Part shown: one piece after another, positions 1 to 8,343 of the stretch
How positions within the stretch are numbered: position 1 is the first letter of the stretch
Layout of the letters: every line of letters begins with the position of its first letter
NCBI RefSeq assembly: GCF_020177335.1
Contig: NZ_JAIVMG010000011.1
Span: forward strand, 99,714-163,713
Direction: 5' to 3'
From: Stappia indica
GTDB taxonomy: Bacteria; Pseudomonadota; Alphaproteobacteria; Rhizobiales; Stappiaceae
Length of the DNA stretch: 64,000 bases
Program-made: the position numbers and the translations under genes
Notes under the pieces: generated by a model
Database searches by the model: none
Told to the model about the DNA's origin: nothing
Seen by the model: only the letters and a program-made list of their open reading frames with translations

Positions 1-1
1 G

Positions 2-835
2 ATGAAGGACCGGCTGATCTGGGCGGTGACCTTTCTGGTCATGCTGATCATCTGCCTGCCGGGGCTGTGGGTGGTGCTGTCGGCCTTCCGCACCAATGGC
101 GAAATCCTGACCAAGCCGGCGGTGTGGATCCCGCAGAACCTGACCCTTGACAACTTTCGCGCCATCTTCGGGCTTGGCGAGAACGTGCTGGCGATCCCGG
201 TCGGTTCCTATTTCCTCAACTCGCTGGTGATCTCGGTCACCTCCACGGTGCTGGCGGTGATGATCGGCATGTCGGGCGGCTACGCCTTCGCCCGCCATCG
301 CTTTCCCGGCAAGAGCGGCGCCTTTCTCTGGCTGATGCTGTCGCGCACGGTGCCGGGCATCGCCCTGTCGCTGCCGCTGTTCATCCTGTGGAGCTGGATC
401 GGCCTGATCGACACCAAGCTGGGCGTGATCGTCGTCTATACCGCGATCAACGTGCCCTTCACCGTCTGGCTGACCGAAGGCTTCTTCCGCCAGGTGCCGC
501 GCGATCTGAGCGAGGCGGCGCAGATCGACGGCTGCACCCCGTGGCAGGCGTTCTGGAAGGTGGAGTTCCCGCTGGCGCGCTCCGGCATCGCCTCCGCCGG
601 TATCTTCGCCTTCCTCACCTCATGGAACGAATACGCGCTGGCCAGCCAGCTCACCCGGTCGACCGACAGCAAGACCCTGCCGGTCGGGCTGATGGATTTC
701 ACCGCGCAGTTCACCATCGACTGGGCCGGCATGTGCGCCATGGCCGTCATCATCATCATTCCCGCGCTGATCCTCACCTTCCTGGTGCAGAAGCACCTGA
801 TCGCCGGGCTGACATTTGGGGGCGTGAAGGGATAG
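2..835 (+). CDS. Carbohydrate ABC transporter permease (MalG/CUT1 type)
   Basis: Inner-membrane permease subunit of a sugar ABC importer, 277 residues, the normal length for the MalG-type family. The protein is strongly hydrophobic with about six membrane segments, the first at residues 7-27. It carries the EAA loop that docks on the ATPase, seen as EAAQIDG near residue 171 followed by a W-AFWKVEFPLA stretch. The ATPase gene follows after 3 bases, so the two belong to one system. The partner permease and the solute-binding protein must lie upstream, outside the window. The ATG at base 2 fits the family start, but an earlier start cannot be excluded because the window begins there. The substrate is not readable from the sequence; the downstream enzymes suggest a sugar or sugar acid. 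Confidence 0.9.
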   Translation: MKDRLIWAVTFLVMLIICLPGLWVVLSAFRTNGEILTKPAVWIPQNLTLDNFRAIFGLGENVLAIPVGSYFLNSLVISVTSTVLAVMIGMSGGYAFARHRFPGKSGAFLWLMLSRTVPGIALSLPLFILWSWIGLIDTKLGVIVVYTAINVPFTVWLTEGFFRQVPRDLSEAAQIDGCTPWQAFWKVEFPLARSGIASAGIFAFLTSWNEYALASQLTRSTDSKTLPVGLMDFTAQFTIDWAGMCAMAVIIIIPALILTFLVQKHLIAGLTFGGVKG

Positions 836-838
836 GAC

Positions 839-1930
839 ATGGCCGAGGTCACCCTCAGGAAAATCGTCAAGAACTACGGCGCGCTGGAGGTGGTGCATGG
901 CATCGACCTCGACATCGCCCACAATGAATTCGTCGTCCTGGTCGGCCCGTCCGGCTGCGGCAAGTCCACCACCTTGCGGATGATCGCCGGGCTGGAGGAG
1001 GTCTCCGGCGGCGAGATCGCCATCGGCGGACGGGTGGTCAACACCCTGCCGCCGCGCGCCCGCAACATCTCCATGGTGTTCCAGAACTACGCGCTCTACC
1101 CGCATATGACGGTGCGCGAGAATCTTGGTTTCAGCCTGAAGATCGCCGGCCGGCCGCCGGCGGAGATCGAAAAAGCCACCGACGAGGCGGCGGCGATCCT
1201 CGGGCTTGCCGACTACATGGACCGCACGCCGGGCGAGTTGTCCGGCGGTCAGCGCCAGCGGGTGGCGATGGGCCGGGCCATCGTCCGCCATCCGGATGTG
1301 TTCCTGTTCGACGAACCGCTGTCGAACCTTGATGCCAAGCTGCGCACGCAGATGCGGGTCGAGATCAAGAAGCTGCATCAGAAGGTGAAGACCACCATCG
1401 TCTACGTCACCCACGATCAGGTGGAGGCGATGACCCTGGCCGACCGGATCGTCATCATGAAGGACGGCCATATCGTCCAGACCGGCACGCCGCTGGAGGT
1501 GTTCGAACGGCCGGCCAACACCTTCGTCGCCACCTTCATCGGCTCGCCGCCGATGAACCTGGTCGATGGGGTGGTCGCGGGCGGGGAGGTGCGCTTTGCC
1601 GGCGATGCCAGCCTGCCGGTGCCGCCCGCCTTTCGCGGCCGGGTGCAGGAGGGCCAGCGGGTCACCTACGGCTTTCGCGCCGACAACCTGATGCCGGCCG
1701 GCCATGCCATGACCGGGATCGGCGAGACGGCGGACATCGACCTGACCATCGCCCTGGCCGAACCGCTCGGCGCGGAAACCATCCTCCTGTCGGAGCTCGC
1801 CGGGGTGGAGATCCAGGGCAAGATGTACAACCCCCGTGCCGTCGCCGCCGGCGAGCGGCTTTCCTGCCTGCTCGCCCTTGACCACGCCCATCTGTTCGAC
1901 GCCGAGACCGGCGCCAGCCTCAGGACCTAG
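839..1930 (+). CDS. Sugar ABC transporter ATP-binding protein (UgpC/MalK type)
   Basis: Energises the importer whose permease is encoded just upstream. At 363 residues it has the MalK/UgpC length: a nucleotide-binding domain over roughly residues 1-235 followed by a TOBE/MalK regulatory domain. Walker A is GPSGCGKST at residues 36-44, the ABC signature LSGGQ at 134-138 and Walker B FLFDEP at 155-160, with the D-loop SNLD after it and the switch histidine in the VTHDQ stretch. All catalytic residues are intact. It starts 3 bases after the permease stop and ends 3 bases before the next gene, so it is translationally packed into the catabolic operon. MsmK/UgpC-like ATPases can serve several importers, so this does not fix the substrate. 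Confidence 0.93.
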   Translation: MAEVTLRKIVKNYGALEVVHGIDLDIAHNEFVVLVGPSGCGKSTTLRMIAGLEEVSGGEIAIGGRVVNTLPPRARNISMVFQNYALYPHMTVRENLGFSLKIAGRPPAEIEKATDEAAAILGLADYMDRTPGELSGGQRQRVAMGRAIVRHPDVFLFDEPLSNLDAKLRTQMRVEIKKLHQKVKTTIVYVTHDQVEAMTLADRIVIMKDGHIVQTGTPLEVFERPANTFVATFIGSPPMNLVDGVVAGGEVRFAGDASLPVPPAFRGRVQEGQRVTYGFRADNLMPAGHAMTGIGETADIDLTIALAEPLGAETILLSELAGVEIQGKMYNPRAVAAGERLSCLLALDHAHLFDAETGASLRT

Positions 1931-1933
1931 ACC

Positions 1934-3043
1934 ATGGCCCGCATTGAAAAGGTCGAGATCTTCATGGTCGACCTGAAGCCGAAGGTACGGCGCACCGACG
2001 CGATCCAGAGCTTCGAAAGCCAGGAGACGCCGATTGTTCGCATCACCGACGCGGATGGCGCCACCGGCACCGGCTACAGCTACACCATCGGCACCGGCGG
2101 TCCGTCGGTGATCGCGCTGCTGGAGCGGACGCTGGTGCCGCTGCTGATCGGCCGCGATGCGGACCGCATTCAGGAAATCTGGCATGCGATGCTGTTTCGC
2201 ACCCATGCCACCGCTGTCGGCGCGATCACCTCGCTGGCGATGGCGGCGGTGGACACCGCCCTGTGGGATCTGCGTTGCCGCCGGGCGACGCTGCCTCTGT
2301 GGAAGATGGCCGGCGGGGCGCGTCGCTCCGTGCCGCTCTACACCACCGAGGGCGGCTGGCTGCATATCGAGACGGCAGAGCTGGTGGAAGACGCGCTGGC
2401 GGCGCAGGCAAATGGCTTTCGCGGCTCCAAGGTGAAGATCGGCAAGCCGCATCTGGCCGAGGACCGGGCGCGGCTGCTGGCGATGCGCGAGGCGCTTGGA
2501 CCCGGCTACGAGATCATGACCGACGCCAATCAGGCCTTCACCCTCGCCGAGGCGCGGCGTCGGGCACAGGTGCTGGAGGAGGCGGGCGTGGCCTGGTTCG
2601 AGGAGCCGCTGCCGGCCGATGATGTCGATGCCCATCGGCATCTTGCCGCCGGCACGTCCGTGCCCGTCGCCGTTGGCGAGAGCCTTTATTCCCTGAGCCA
2701 GTTCAAGGAGTACCTGCAGGCCGGCGCCTGCTCGGTGGTTCAGGCCGATGTCGCCCGGGTCGGCGGCATCACCCCCTGGCTGAAGATCGCCCATCTGGCG
2801 GAGGCCCATAACGTGGCGATCTGCCCGCATTTCCTGATGGAGCTGCATGTCAGCCTCGTCTGCGCGGTCGAGAACGCTCCCTGGCTGGAATACATCCCGC
2901 AGCTCGATCTGATCGCCCCGGAAGGAATGCGGATCGAGAACGGGCAGGCTTTGCCGTCCGACGCGCCGGGGCTGGGCATTGCCTGGGACTGGGACGAGAT
3001 CCTGGCGCGCGGTGTGATGACGCCGATCGCGCTTGCCGCTTGA
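1934..3043 (+). CDS. Enolase-superfamily acid-sugar dehydratase (mandelate racemase/MLE family)
   Basis: 369 residues with the N-terminal capping domain and TIM barrel of the mandelate racemase subgroup. The catalytic set is complete: K166 and K168 (KxK), metal ligands D197, E223 and E249, D272 paired with H299, and E319. These lie only two positions away from the published mandelate racemase numbering as I recall it. Members with this set abstract the alpha proton of a carboxylate; most are acid-sugar dehydratases (fuconate, rhamnonate, galactarate and similar) giving 2-keto-3-deoxy acids. Neighbouring mutarotase, BDH2-like SDR and FAH hydrolase genes fit a non-phosphorylating deoxysugar or sugar-acid route. 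Substrate is an inference; a racemase or epimerase remains possible. It lies 3 bases after the ATPase stop. Confidence 0.85.
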   Translation: MARIEKVEIFMVDLKPKVRRTDAIQSFESQETPIVRITDADGATGTGYSYTIGTGGPSVIALLERTLVPLLIGRDADRIQEIWHAMLFRTHATAVGAITSLAMAAVDTALWDLRCRRATLPLWKMAGGARRSVPLYTTEGGWLHIETAELVEDALAAQANGFRGSKVKIGKPHLAEDRARLLAMREALGPGYEIMTDANQAFTLAEARRRAQVLEEAGVAWFEEPLPADDVDAHRHLAAGTSVPVAVGESLYSLSQFKEYLQAGACSVVQADVARVGGITPWLKIAHLAEAHNVAICPHFLMELHVSLVCAVENAPWLEYIPQLDLIAPEGMRIENGQALPSDAPGLGIAWDWDEILARGVMTPIALAA

Positions 3044-3061
3044 GCGATGGGGGAGAAGGCG

Positions 3062-3391
3062 ATGCAGCGCATGGGCATGGTGATCGGCCTGAAGGCTGAG
3101 AAGCTGGCGGAGTACAAGCGGCTGCACGCGGCCGTCTGGCCCGAGGTGCTGGAGCGGATCAGCCGCAGCAACATCCGCAATTACACGATTTTCCTGAAGG
3201 AGCCGGAGAACCTGTTGTTCGGCTACTGGGAGTACCACGGCGCGGATTTTTCCGCCGATGCCGCCGCCATTGCCGCCGACCCGGTCACCCGGGACTGGTG
3301 GGCCCTGACCGACCCGTGCCAGCAGCCGCTGGAAACCCGGGCAAAGGGCGAATGGTGGGCGATGATGGAGGAGGTTTTTCACCATGACTGA
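3062..3391 (+). CDS. L-rhamnose mutarotase-family protein (RhaM/DUF718)
   Basis: Small cytoplasmic protein of 109 residues resembling RhaM, which interconverts alpha and beta anomers of L-rhamnose and related 6-deoxysugars. Family hallmarks are visible: a histidine in the KRLHAAVWPEV stretch (the likely catalytic His), the NYTIFL and NLLFGYWEY core strands, and a WW pair in the RDWWAL segment. I chose the ATG at 3062 because GGGGGAGAAGG lies directly before it and the product then matches the usual 104-110 residues; an in-frame ATG at 3047 would add five residues. It overlaps the next gene by 8 bases. A mutarotase in the operon argues that the free sugar, not only its acid, enters this pathway. 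Confidence 0.85.
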   Translation: MQRMGMVIGLKAEKLAEYKRLHAAVWPEVLERISRSNIRNYTIFLKEPENLLFGYWEYHGADFSADAAAIAADPVTRDWWALTDPCQQPLETRAKGEWWAMMEEVFHHD

Positions 3392-4052
3392 CACGACCCC
3401 GGGGCTGGACCCGATCACCGAACGCCTGTCCACCTGCTACAGCGGCGTGGTGCATGACGTGATGCGCGCCATGGGGCTGGCGAATTTCATCCTGCCGCGC
3501 GAGATCACGCCGCTGATGCCGGAAAAGACCCTGTGCGGCCCGGTCTTCACCATCGAGGGATGCAGCGACGAGACCGCCGATCCGCACCAGACCCTCCTGG
3601 ACTGGACCGGCTTGCTGTCCAAGGCAAAACCGGGGCACATCTGGGTGAGCCAGCCGCATGACGACACCATCGCCCAGATGGGCGAGCTTTCCGCCGAAAC
3701 TCTGCAGCGCAAGGGGGTGCTCGGCTGCGTGCTCGATGGCGGCGCGCGCGACACTCATTTCCTGATGGATCTGGGCTTCCAGACCTGGCGGCGGTTCCAC
3801 ACCCCGCGCGATGTGGTCGGTCGTTGGCGGCCGACCGGTTTCGACGTGCCGGTCCACATTGGCGATGTGCTGATCCAGCCGGGCGATTATCTGCTCGGCG
3901 ACCGGGACGGCATGGTGCGGGTGCCGCGTGCGCTCGCCGCCGAGGTGACGGAAAAATCCGTCGAGGCGATGCAGACGGAAAACAAGGTGCGCACGGCGAT
4001 CCTTGCCGGCACAGACCCGCAGCAGGCCTACCTGCAGTATGGCAAGTTCTGA
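3384..4052 (+). CDS. RraA-family protein (4-hydroxy-2-oxoglutarate aldolase-like)
   Basis: 222 residues of the RraA/HMG-aldolase fold. Known members are either regulators of RNase E or class II aldolases that cleave 4-hydroxy-4-methyl-2-oxoglutarate and oxaloacetate. The conserved metal/substrate motif GGARDTHFL is present, with the Arg-Asp pair of the aldolases, and the C-terminal GDYLLGDRDGMVRVP block is typical. RraA-like proteins are common in sugar-acid catabolic clusters, where some act as aldolases or lyases. Here it sits between a mutarotase and a UxaA-type dehydratase, so cleavage of a keto-deoxy acid is a reasonable guess, not a demonstrated role. Its start overlaps the mutarotase gene by 8 bases, indicating coupled translation. 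Confidence 0.85.
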   Translation: MTDTTPGLDPITERLSTCYSGVVHDVMRAMGLANFILPREITPLMPEKTLCGPVFTIEGCSDETADPHQTLLDWTGLLSKAKPGHIWVSQPHDDTIAQMGELSAETLQRKGVLGCVLDGGARDTHFLMDLGFQTWRRFHTPRDVVGRWRPTGFDVPVHIGDVLIQPGDYLLGDRDGMVRVPRALAAEVTEKSVEAMQTENKVRTAILAGTDPQQAYLQYGKF

Positions 4053-4060
4053 GGTCGCCG

Positions 4061-4384
4061 ATGTCCGACACCAGCGAAGCGCCGCAGCTTTTGCGGCTTG
4101 CGGCCAGCGACAATGTTCTGGTTGCCCTCGGCGCCGTTCCGGCGGGGCTGGCCCGGATCACCGGCGGCGGCACGCTTACGGTCGGCCGGCCGGTGACGCT
4201 CGGCCACAAGGTGGCTGCCCGCGACATCGCGGCGGGAGAGAAGATCGTCAAATACGGCGTGCCGATCGGCTCGGCGACGGCGGCGATCGCCAGCGGCTGC
4301 CATGTGCATACTCACAACATGAAGAGCGATTACACGCCGACCTATGTGCTGGACGAGACATCGAAGGGAGGCGCCGGTGATTGA
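4061..4384 (+). CDS. UxaA-family dehydratase, small (SAF-domain) subunit
   Basis: 107 residues matching the N-terminal SAF domain of altronate/galactarate dehydratases (UxaA, GarD) and the small subunit of sulfolactate sulfo-lyase (SuyA). The signature GCHVHTHN, expected to bind the metal or substrate, lies near the C-terminus. In many UxaA proteins this domain is fused to the large catalytic domain; here it is separate, and the following gene encodes that large domain with an 8-base overlap, so the two almost certainly form one enzyme. Start chosen at the ATG eight bases after the preceding stop. The substrate is unknown: a hydroxy-acid dehydratase is expected from context. Confidence 0.85.
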   Translation: MSDTSEAPQLLRLAASDNVLVALGAVPAGLARITGGGTLTVGRPVTLGHKVAARDIAAGEKIVKYGVPIGSATAAIASGCHVHTHNMKSDYTPTYVLDETSKGGAGD

Positions 4385-5564
4385 AGGGTTCCCGAGACAG
4401 GACGGGCGCAAGGGCATCCGCAACCATGTGGCGGTTGCCTATCTGGTGGAATGCGCCCGGCATGTGGCCAGCGAGATCGTGCTGCCCTACCGCGAGGCGG
4501 GGGCGCAGGTGATCGGCTTTCCGGGCTGCTTTCCCAACGACTACGCCCAGAAGATGATGGAGCGGCTGTGCACCCACCCGAATGTCGGGGCGGTGCTTCT
4601 GGTCTCGCTCGGTTGCGAGAGCTTCAACCGGTTCCAGCTTGCCGAGGCGATTGCCAAAAGCGGCCGGCCGGTGGAGACCATCGTCATTCAGAAGACCGGC
4701 GGCACCCGCGCCTCGGTGGCCGAGGGCCGGGCCTGGGTCGCGGCGCGGATCGAGGAGCTGGCCCGGGCCAAACGGGTGCCGATGGCCCTGAGCGAGTTGG
4801 TGGTCGGCACGGTCTGCGGCGGCTCCGACGGCACCAGCGGCATCACCGGCAATCCGGCGGTGGGGCTTGCCTTCGACCGGCTGGTTGGTGAGGGCGCCAC
4901 CTGCATTTTCGAGGAAACCGGCGAACTGATCGGTTGCGAGGAGGTGATGGCCGCCCGGGCGGCGACGCCCGAGCTCGGCCGCGAGCTGACCCGCTCGGTG
5001 GAAAAGGCGGCCCGCTACTATGCCACCCTCGGCTATGGCAGCTTTGCCGCCGGCAACGCCGAAGGCGGGCTCTCCACCATCGAGGAAAAGTCGATGGGGG
5101 CCTATGCCAAATCCGGGTCCGCGCGGATCGACGGTCTGATCAAGCCCGGCGACCTGCCGCCGAAGGGCGGGCTCTACCTGATGGATGTGGTGCCCGATGG
5201 CGAGGTGCGGTTCGGCTTTCCCAACATCAGCGACAACGCCGAAATCGCCGAGATGATGGCCTCGGGCGCGCATCTGACCCTGTTCGTCACCGCGCGCGGC
5301 TCCGTGGTCGGCTCGGCCATCGCACCGGTGATCAAGATCTGCGCCAATCCGGAAACCTTCGCGCGGCTCAGCGAGGACATGGATGTGAATGCCGGGCGGA
5401 TCCTGTCCGGCACCAGCCTTGTCGAGGTGGGCGACGAGATCTTCGACCTGACGCTGGCCGTCGCCGGTGGCCGCCAGACCGCATCCGAACAGCTCGGCCA
5501 TGCCGAATTCATCCTGACCTACAAGAGCTTCGAGCCCATCGGGCCGGCCTGCCTGCCCAGCTGA
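4377..5564 (+). CDS. UxaA-family dehydratase, large catalytic subunit
   Basis: 395 residues resembling the C-terminal domain of altronate dehydratase and SuyB. Conserved blocks include GRKGIRNHVAV at the N-terminus, the FPGCFPND segment, GCESF, CGGSDGTSGITGNPA with its cysteine, and EETGELIGCE. These enzymes use a divalent metal (Fe or Mn in known members) to remove water, or sulfite in SuyAB, from a hydroxy acid. The start is a GTG at 4377 inside the small-subunit gene, giving the expected MIEGFPRQDGR beginning. The operon therefore has two unrelated dehydratases, this one and the enolase-superfamily protein, which suggests two successive or alternative acid substrates. Confidence 0.88.
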   Translation: MIEGFPRQDGRKGIRNHVAVAYLVECARHVASEIVLPYREAGAQVIGFPGCFPNDYAQKMMERLCTHPNVGAVLLVSLGCESFNRFQLAEAIAKSGRPVETIVIQKTGGTRASVAEGRAWVAARIEELARAKRVPMALSELVVGTVCGGSDGTSGITGNPAVGLAFDRLVGEGATCIFEETGELIGCEEVMAARAATPELGRELTRSVEKAARYYATLGYGSFAAGNAEGGLSTIEEKSMGAYAKSGSARIDGLIKPGDLPPKGGLYLMDVVPDGEVRFGFPNISDNAEIAEMMASGAHLTLFVTARGSVVGSAIAPVIKICANPETFARLSEDMDVNAGRILSGTSLVEVGDEIFDLTLAVAGGRQTASEQLGHAEFILTYKSFEPIGPACLPS

Positions 5565-5574
5565 GGAGAACACC

Positions 5575-6303
5575 ATGGGACGATTGAGCGGAAAGACCTG
5601 TCTGATCACGGCCGCCGGCCAGGGGATCGGCCGGGCGACGGCGGAGGCTTTCATCGCCGCCGGCGCGACGGTCTGGGCGACGGATATCAACGGCGCGGCG
5701 GTGGCCTCGATTGATGGGGCGCAGGGGCGGGCGCTCGATGTCACCAGCGCCGAGGCGATTTCAGCGCTTCTGGCCGAGACCGGCCCCGTGGATGTCCTGT
5801 TCAACTGCGCCGGCGTCGTCCACGCCGGGGCGTTGCTCGACTGCCCGGAAGAGGACTGGGATTTCGCCTTTGAGCTGAACGCCAAGGCGATGTACCGGAT
5901 GATCCGCGCCTATCTGCCGGGGATGCTGGAAAAGGGCGGCGGCTCGATCATCAACATGTCCTCGGTTGCCTCCTCGGTGAAGGGCGTGCCGAACCGTTTT
6001 GCCTATTGCGCCTCCAAGGCGGCGGTGGTCGGGCTGACCAAATCGGTTGCCGCCGATTATGTGACCCGGGGCATTCGCTGCAATGCCATCTGTCCGGGCA
6101 CGGTGGAAAGTCCCTCGCTGCACGAGCGGCTGCGCGCCACCGGTGACTATGAGCAGGCGATGCGCGACTTCATCGCCCGCCAGCCGATGGGGCGCATCGG
6201 CCGACCGGAGGAAATCGCCGCGCTGGCGCTTTATCTCGCCTCGGATGAGGCCGCCTTCACAACCGGGCAAACTCATGTGATCGATGGCGGCTGGGCCGTC
6301 TAG
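5575..6303 (+). CDS. SDR oxidoreductase, BDH2/2-keto-3-deoxy-fuconate dehydrogenase-like
   Basis: 242-residue classical short-chain dehydrogenase. The NAD-binding glycine motif is TAAGQGIG near residues 13-20, followed by an acidic WATDIN turn that favours NAD over NADP. NCAG, the SS before the catalytic region and the YCASK active-site motif are all present. The pattern SSVASSVKGVPNR before the catalytic Tyr and the ending VIDGGW are typical of the BDH2/DHRS6 group, which includes bacterial 2-keto-3-deoxy-L-fuconate and -rhamnonate 4-dehydrogenases. With a FAH-type hydrolase next, oxidation of a 2-keto-3-deoxy acid to a 2,4-diketo acid is the best-supported role. A good ribosome binding site (GAGGAG) lies before the ATG. 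Confidence 0.85.
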   Translation: MGRLSGKTCLITAAGQGIGRATAEAFIAAGATVWATDINGAAVASIDGAQGRALDVTSAEAISALLAETGPVDVLFNCAGVVHAGALLDCPEEDWDFAFELNAKAMYRMIRAYLPGMLEKGGGSIINMSSVASSVKGVPNRFAYCASKAAVVGLTKSVAADYVTRGIRCNAICPGTVESPSLHERLRATGDYEQAMRDFIARQPMGRIGRPEEIAALALYLASDEAAFTTGQTHVIDGGWAV

Positions 6304-6334
6304 ACCCAGGCCGACAAGAAAAGGGAAGACATTC

Positions 6335-7174
6335 ATGAAATTCGTACGTTTTGGGCCGCGCGGGGCGGAAAAGCCGGGCGTTCTCGATGCCGAGGGCGGC
6401 ATTCGCGATCTGTCCGGGCTGATCGGCGATCTCGCCGGTGCGGTGCTGGAAAACCTCGATGCGCTGACCGGCATGAATGTCGCGGCGCTGCCGAAGGTCG
6501 CTGGCACCCCGCGCCTCGGGCCGCCGGTCGCCGGCACGGGCAAGTTCATCTGCATCGGTCTCAACTACGCCGATCACGCGGCCGAATCCGGCCTCGCGGT
6601 GCCGTCCGAGCCGGTGATCTTCATGAAGGCGACCTCGGCGATTTGCGGTCCGAACGATCCGATCGTCATCCCGCGCGGATCGGAGAAGACGGACTGGGAG
6701 GTGGAGCTGGCGGTGATCATCGGCAAGCCGGCGAAATACGTCTCGGAAGCCGAGGCGCTGTCGCATGTGGCCGGCTACGCCATCACCAATGACGTGTCCG
6801 AGCGGGCCTTCCAGATCGAGCGCGAAGGCCAGTGGACCAAGGGCAAGTCCTGCGACAACTACGGCCAGATCGGCCCGTGGCTGGTGACCCCGGACGAGGC
6901 AGGCGATCCGCAGGACCTGAAAATGTGGCTCAAGGTCAATGGCGAGACCAAGCAGGACGGATCATCCGCCACCATGGTCTACGGCGTTGCCCATCTCATC
7001 AGCTACCTCAGCCAGTTCATGACCCTGCAGCCGGGAGACGTGATCTCCACCGGCACGCCGCCGGGCGTCGGCATGGGCCAGACGCCGCCGCAGTATCTCA
7101 AGGCTGGCGACGTGGTCGAACTGGGCATCGAGGGGCTTGGCAGCCAGCGCCAGGAGGTGGTGGCGGACGCCTGA
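6335..7174 (+). CDS. Fumarylacetoacetate hydrolase-family protein (2,4-diketo-3-deoxy acid hydrolase-like)
   Basis: 279 residues of the FAH fold, which hydrolyses carbon-carbon bonds of diketo acids with a Mg or Mn ion. The CIGLNYADHAAE motif near the centre and the acidic metal ligands in the WEVELAVIIG and NDVSER regions are intact, followed by TMTLQPGDVISTGTPPGVG-type blocks of the family. In bacterial deoxysugar pathways this enzyme splits 2,4-diketo-3-deoxy-fuconate or -rhamnonate into pyruvate and L-lactate. That agrees with the SDR just upstream (31-base gap). Start at ATG 6335 is supported by AAAAGGGAAG 5 bases before. FAH proteins also decarboxylate oxaloacetate or isomerise, so the exact reaction is inferred. 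Confidence 0.86.
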   Translation: MKFVRFGPRGAEKPGVLDAEGGIRDLSGLIGDLAGAVLENLDALTGMNVAALPKVAGTPRLGPPVAGTGKFICIGLNYADHAAESGLAVPSEPVIFMKATSAICGPNDPIVIPRGSEKTDWEVELAVIIGKPAKYVSEAEALSHVAGYAITNDVSERAFQIEREGQWTKGKSCDNYGQIGPWLVTPDEAGDPQDLKMWLKVNGETKQDGSSATMVYGVAHLISYLSQFMTLQPGDVISTGTPPGVGMGQTPPQYLKAGDVVELGIEGLGSQRQEVVADA

Positions 7175-7278
7175 CCCGCTCGACCGACAAGGCGGCGCGA
7201 CCGGGAGGAGTTCGGCCGCGCCGCTGCCGCCGGCAAGGCACAGGTCGGTGGGCACAACAAGAAACCGGAGGAAATCCC

Positions 7279-8259
7279 ATGAGCATCAAGACAAGCTGCA
7301 AGTCCGTTCTTCTCGCCGGTGCCGCGCTGGCGCTGATGGCAACCGGCGCCGCGGCCGTGGAATGGCGGCTTGGCCATATCCTGCCGCCTGATCATCCGGG
7401 CAACCGGGCGCTGGAACGGGCGGCGGAGGAGATCGCCGAGCGCACCGATAACCGGATCGAGATCAAGGTGTTTCCCGCCGGGCAGATCGGAGGTGCCAAG
7501 GAAATCCTGACCGGCATGACCATCGGCACCCATCAGATGGCCTTCGACGGGGCGGGGATCCTGAGCCAGTGGTCGAGCGAGCTGGGGGTGCTGGAAGCGC
7601 CGTATCTTGCCAAGGATTTCCGCCATCTGGAACGGCTGATCGACAGCAAGAAGGGGCATGAGCTGGTCGAGACCTTGCGCACCGAACACGGTTTGCGCCT
7701 GCTCGATGTCTGGTACTACGGCACCCGCCACATGACCAACAACGCCCGGCCGATCGAGACACCGGCGGATGTGGAGGGGCTGAAGCTGCGGGTGCCGGAG
7801 GTGGCGCTCAGCCTGGAATTCGTCAAGGCGCTGGGCGGCCGGCCGACGCCGATGGCCTTTCCCGAGCTTTATCTTGGGCTGCAGACCGGGGTGGTCGATG
7901 GGCAGGAGAACCCGTTGCCGACCATCAACGCGGCAAAATTCTACGAGGTGCAGAAGAATCTGGCGCTGACCGGGCATTTGGTGCAGTTCGTTGCGCCGCT
8001 GGTGGCCGAGGATGCCTGGAACGCGGCCTCGGAAGGCGACCGCGCGGTGGTGATGGAGGTGCTGCAGACCGTTGGCGACGATTACAACGCCAGCGTGATC
8101 GAGCTGGAGAAGGAGCTCGTCGCGGCCCTTGAGGAAAAGGGCATGGCGGTGACCCGGCCGGACCGGGAGGCCTTTGCCAAGGCGGTACAACCGATCTTCG
8201 GCCAGTTCGCCGAACTCTGGGGCCCCGACACCTACGCGGCGCTCGCGGAAATCGACTGA
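7279..8259 (+). CDS. TRAP transporter substrate-binding protein (DctP family)
   Basis: Periplasmic binding protein of 326 residues. A signal peptide is clear: basic start, hydrophobic stretch around residues 8-22 and cleavage after the Ala-rich segment near residue 26. Mature family features include the RLGHILPPDHPG opening, the internal conserved Arg of the KLRVPE segment that binds the ligand carboxylate in known DctP proteins, and GVVDGQENP. DctQ and DctM follow, making a complete tripartite system that should import an organic or sugar acid using the sodium gradient. With the catabolic genes upstream, it likely feeds the same pathway with the acid form of the substrate, while the ABC system may carry the neutral sugar. 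A strong GGAGGAAA precedes the start. Confidence 0.92.
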   Translation: MSIKTSCKSVLLAGAALALMATGAAAVEWRLGHILPPDHPGNRALERAAEEIAERTDNRIEIKVFPAGQIGGAKEILTGMTIGTHQMAFDGAGILSQWSSELGVLEAPYLAKDFRHLERLIDSKKGHELVETLRTEHGLRLLDVWYYGTRHMTNNARPIETPADVEGLKLRVPEVALSLEFVKALGGRPTPMAFPELYLGLQTGVVDGQENPLPTINAAKFYEVQKNLALTGHLVQFVAPLVAEDAWNAASEGDRAVVMEVLQTVGDDYNASVIELEKELVAALEEKGMAVTRPDREAFAKAVQPIFGQFAELWGPDTYAALAEID

Positions 8260-8343
8260 TCCGCTTCGGGATGGGCGCGCCTGCCGCGCCCGTCCCCCCG
8301 CACACCGCCACAACAGGCAGGACGCCATCGGGGGACTTCAACC

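Noticed and set aside
620..3433. A 937-codon open frame on the minus strand across the ABC transporter and dehydratase genes
   Set aside because: It is rich in His, Arg, Pro and Gly, has no family motif, and lies exactly opposite well-supported genes. Long antisense frames are a by-product of high third-position GC.
4061..5564. Naming the split UxaA pair as sulfolactate sulfo-lyase SuyAB
   Set aside because: The split layout matches, but no sulfite oxidase, sulfonate transporter or sulfolactate dehydrogenase is nearby; sugar-acid context is stronger.
4248..5885. A 545-codon minus-strand frame opposite the UxaA large subunit
   Set aside because: Opposite a motif-complete gene and itself without recognisable features; another GC shadow.
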